DNA of 6,650 nt from an uncultured Verrucomicrobiota bacterium. Its GTDB lineage: Bacteria > Verrucomicrobiota > Kiritimatiellia > RFP12 > UBA1067. The stretch is from NCBI GenBank assembly GCA_947305585.1, contig CAMZDY010000057.1, forward strand, positions 1 to 6,650, in the 5' to 3' direction. The notes beneath the pieces are model-generated. The model was given only the letters and a program-made list of their open reading frames with translations, made no database searches and was not told where the DNA came from. Positions within the stretch are counted from its first letter, which is position 1; every line of letters begins with the position of its first letter. A program made the translations under genes and the position numbers. Below, in pieces: positions 5,589 to 6,650 of the stretch.

Positions 5589-6217
5589 TGGAGAATTCCG
5601 TTTTCCAGCGTGAGCACGCGGTCGCAGATGGCCGCCGCCTCGGGACTGTGGGTGACCATCACAAGCGAAACCGGCCGGCCGCGCGACAGATCGCCCAGCA
5701 CCTTGAGGATTTCGGCGCCCGTAAGCTTGTCGAGATTGCCGGTAGGTTCGTCCGCCAGCACCAGCGGCGGATTGGTCACGAGCGCCCGGCACAACGCCAC
5801 GCGCTGCATCTCGCCGCCGGAGAGCTCCGCCGGCAGATGGTGGGCACGATCCTGAAGCCCCACCTCGCGGATGAGCTCCATCGCCCTTGTGCGCGTTTCC
5901 GCGCTTACCATGCCGCCCGCACGGTTGGCCATGGCGGGCAGCAGCACGTTCTCCAACACCGTCAGTTCCGGCATGAGATGGTATGCCTGGAACACGAATC
6001 CGATGTTGTCCGGCCTCGCCACAGTGCCGCTGGTAGGCTTTTCGAGTCCGCCCAAGATGTTAAGAAGCGTCGACTTCCCCGCCCCCGAGCGACCGATTAT
6101 GGCCACCTTCTCGCCCGGCCGGATGGTAAGATTGATTCCCTTCAGCACCTCGATCCTGGGATGGTGCGGAATCTTGAACGACTTCTTTACGTCGATTGTG
6201 CCAAGTACTATTTCCAT
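5585..6217 (-). CDS. lolD: LolD-like lipoprotein-release ABC transporter ATPase
   Basis: A 210-residue ABC ATPase of the LolD/MacB group, expected to drive release of lipoproteins from the inner membrane together with the LolC/E permease encoded just upstream. Motifs in order: Walker A G42-R-S-G-A-G-K-S-T50, Q-loop Q77 (F-V-F-Q) followed by the group-typical Y-H-L-M-P-E-L-T-V-L-E-N, signature L132-S-G-G-E136, Walker B L152-V-L-A-D-E157, D-loop T-G-N-L-D at 159-163 and switch H190. The ATG overlaps the permease stop by one base (TGATG). It is shorter than the usual 225-235 residues, mainly because only 8 residues separate the T-S-G after Walker A from the G-F before the Q-loop, against about 25 in E. 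coli LolD. All catalytic motifs are intact. A MacB- or FtsE-like exporter ATPase is the alternative, but the permease favours Lol. Confidence 0.88.
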   Translation of the reverse strand: MEIVLGTIDVKKSFKIPHHPRIEVLKGINLTIRPGEKVAIIGRSGAGKSTLLNILGGLEKPTSGTVARPDNIGFVFQAYHLMPELTVLENVLLPAMANRAGGMVSAETRTRAMELIREVGLQDRAHHLPAELSGGEMQRVALCRALVTNPPLVLADEPTGNLDKLTGAEILKVLGDLSRGRPVSLVMVTHSPEAAAICDRVLTLENGILH

Positions 6218-6650
6218 CACTGGTTCAAAGCCTTCACGGGATCCTTGCAGGCGGCGATAAGCGCCGGCACGAGCGAAGCCAGAAGCCCGAACACGAACAC
6301 GAGCGCCGTCACCCAGAAAATGTCGCCTACGATGAGCCGGTGCGGAATCGCGTCCAGCCCGTAGACCGAGGCCGGAAACACTTCCAGGCCCAACTTGGCC
6401 AGATATTCCACTATATTCTGCAAGTTCGCAAGCACCGCCCAGCTTGCGAGCAGCCCCAACGCTATGCCGGCCGTGCACTGGATCATGCCATGCACCATGA
6501 AAACCGACATTATCTGCCACCGGGAGAATCCGAGCGCTTTCAGGAGCCCCACCTCCGGCGTCTTCTGCACCGTCAGAACGAGCAGCGTGTTCATTACGCA
6601 AAACACCGCCACCAGCGAAATGAGCGAAAGCAGCAGCGCCGTCATGTTCT
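6217..6650 (-). CDS. LolC/LolE-type permease, C-terminal part (cut by window edge)
   Basis: The last 144 or so residues of an FtsX-fold ABC permease; the frame continues off the right end of the window, so the ATG at 6645 is internal. Three membrane segments are visible: one just after the window edge (A-L-L-L-S-L-I-S-L-V...), one following the K-T-P-E-V-G-L-L-K-A-L-G-F-S-R-W-Q-I motif that contacts the ATPase, and one near the end before the closing P-A-L-I-A-A-C-K-D-P-V-K-A-L. The stretch F-P-A-S-V-Y-G-L-D-A-I-P between the last two helices resembles the L-P-A-D-V-Y-x-L-x-x-L-P of LolC/LolE and argues against a generic MacB or FtsX. It should form the membrane part of the lipoprotein-releasing complex with the ATPase encoded next. 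LolC and LolE cannot be told apart from this fragment. Confidence 0.88.
   Translation of the reverse strand, partial: NMTALLLSLISLVAVFCVMNTLLVLTVQKTPEVGLLKALGFSRWQIMSVFMVHGMIQCTAGIALGLLASWAVLANLQNIVEYLAKLGLEVFPASVYGLDAIPHRLIVGDIFWVTALVFVFGLLASLVPALIAACKDPVKALNQ

Noticed and set aside
5513..6364. A 283-codon plus-strand frame opposite lolD and its promoter
   Set aside because: It runs antisense to an ABC ATPase with all motifs and across a promoter region; composition is that of a shadow frame.

Overview
This window is a compact stretch of bacterial chromosome in which every supported gene lies on the minus strand, so transcription runs from the right end towards the left. GC content is in the high fifties by eye, except in two short AT-rich gaps, which hold the only two convincing promoters. 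Both are sigma-70-type promoters with extended -10 elements. The gene complement is that of a diderm (Gram-negative) bacterium: Lol lipoprotein-release ABC genes, a lipoprotein with a lipobox, and a Hanks-type kinase paired with a PP2C phosphatase. A member of the PVC/Verrucomicrobiota-Kiritimatiellota-Lentisphaerota type would fit, but that is a guess from general flavour. No marker in the window settles the taxonomy.

Layout in transcription order, right to left. (1) 6650-5585: the C-terminal part of a LolC/LolE-type permease (cut by the window edge) and the LolD-like ATPase, joined by a TGATG overlap. (2) A 58-bp gap with a strong promoter whose -35 hexamer overlaps the lolD stop codon. (3) 5526-113: a six-gene operon-like run: phosphomannomutase/phosphoglucomutase, a TPR-repeat lipoprotein (GTG start inside the mutase gene), a CvpA-family membrane protein, thiazole synthase ThiG, a PP2C phosphatase and a Ser/Thr protein kinase. 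Junctions are overlaps (32 nt, ATGA, ATGA) or gaps of 6-15 nt. (4) A 90-bp gap carrying a second promoter with the same 17-nt core. (5) The first seven codons of rpsL (ribosomal protein S12) at bases 22-1, probably the start of the str operon.

Functionally the window mixes envelope biogenesis (Lol transporter, lipoprotein, CvpA, sugar-phosphate mutase), one enzyme of thiamine biosynthesis, and a reversible protein phosphorylation pair placed immediately upstream of a translation operon. No mobile element, CRISPR array, tRNA, rRNA or phage signature was seen. No clearly new biological system is visible. The points most worth a second look are the identical promoter core in front of two unrelated transcription units, the shortened loop in the LolD-like ATPase, the aromatic-basic tail of the kinase, and the orphan thiG fused by translational overlap to a phosphatase-kinase pair.
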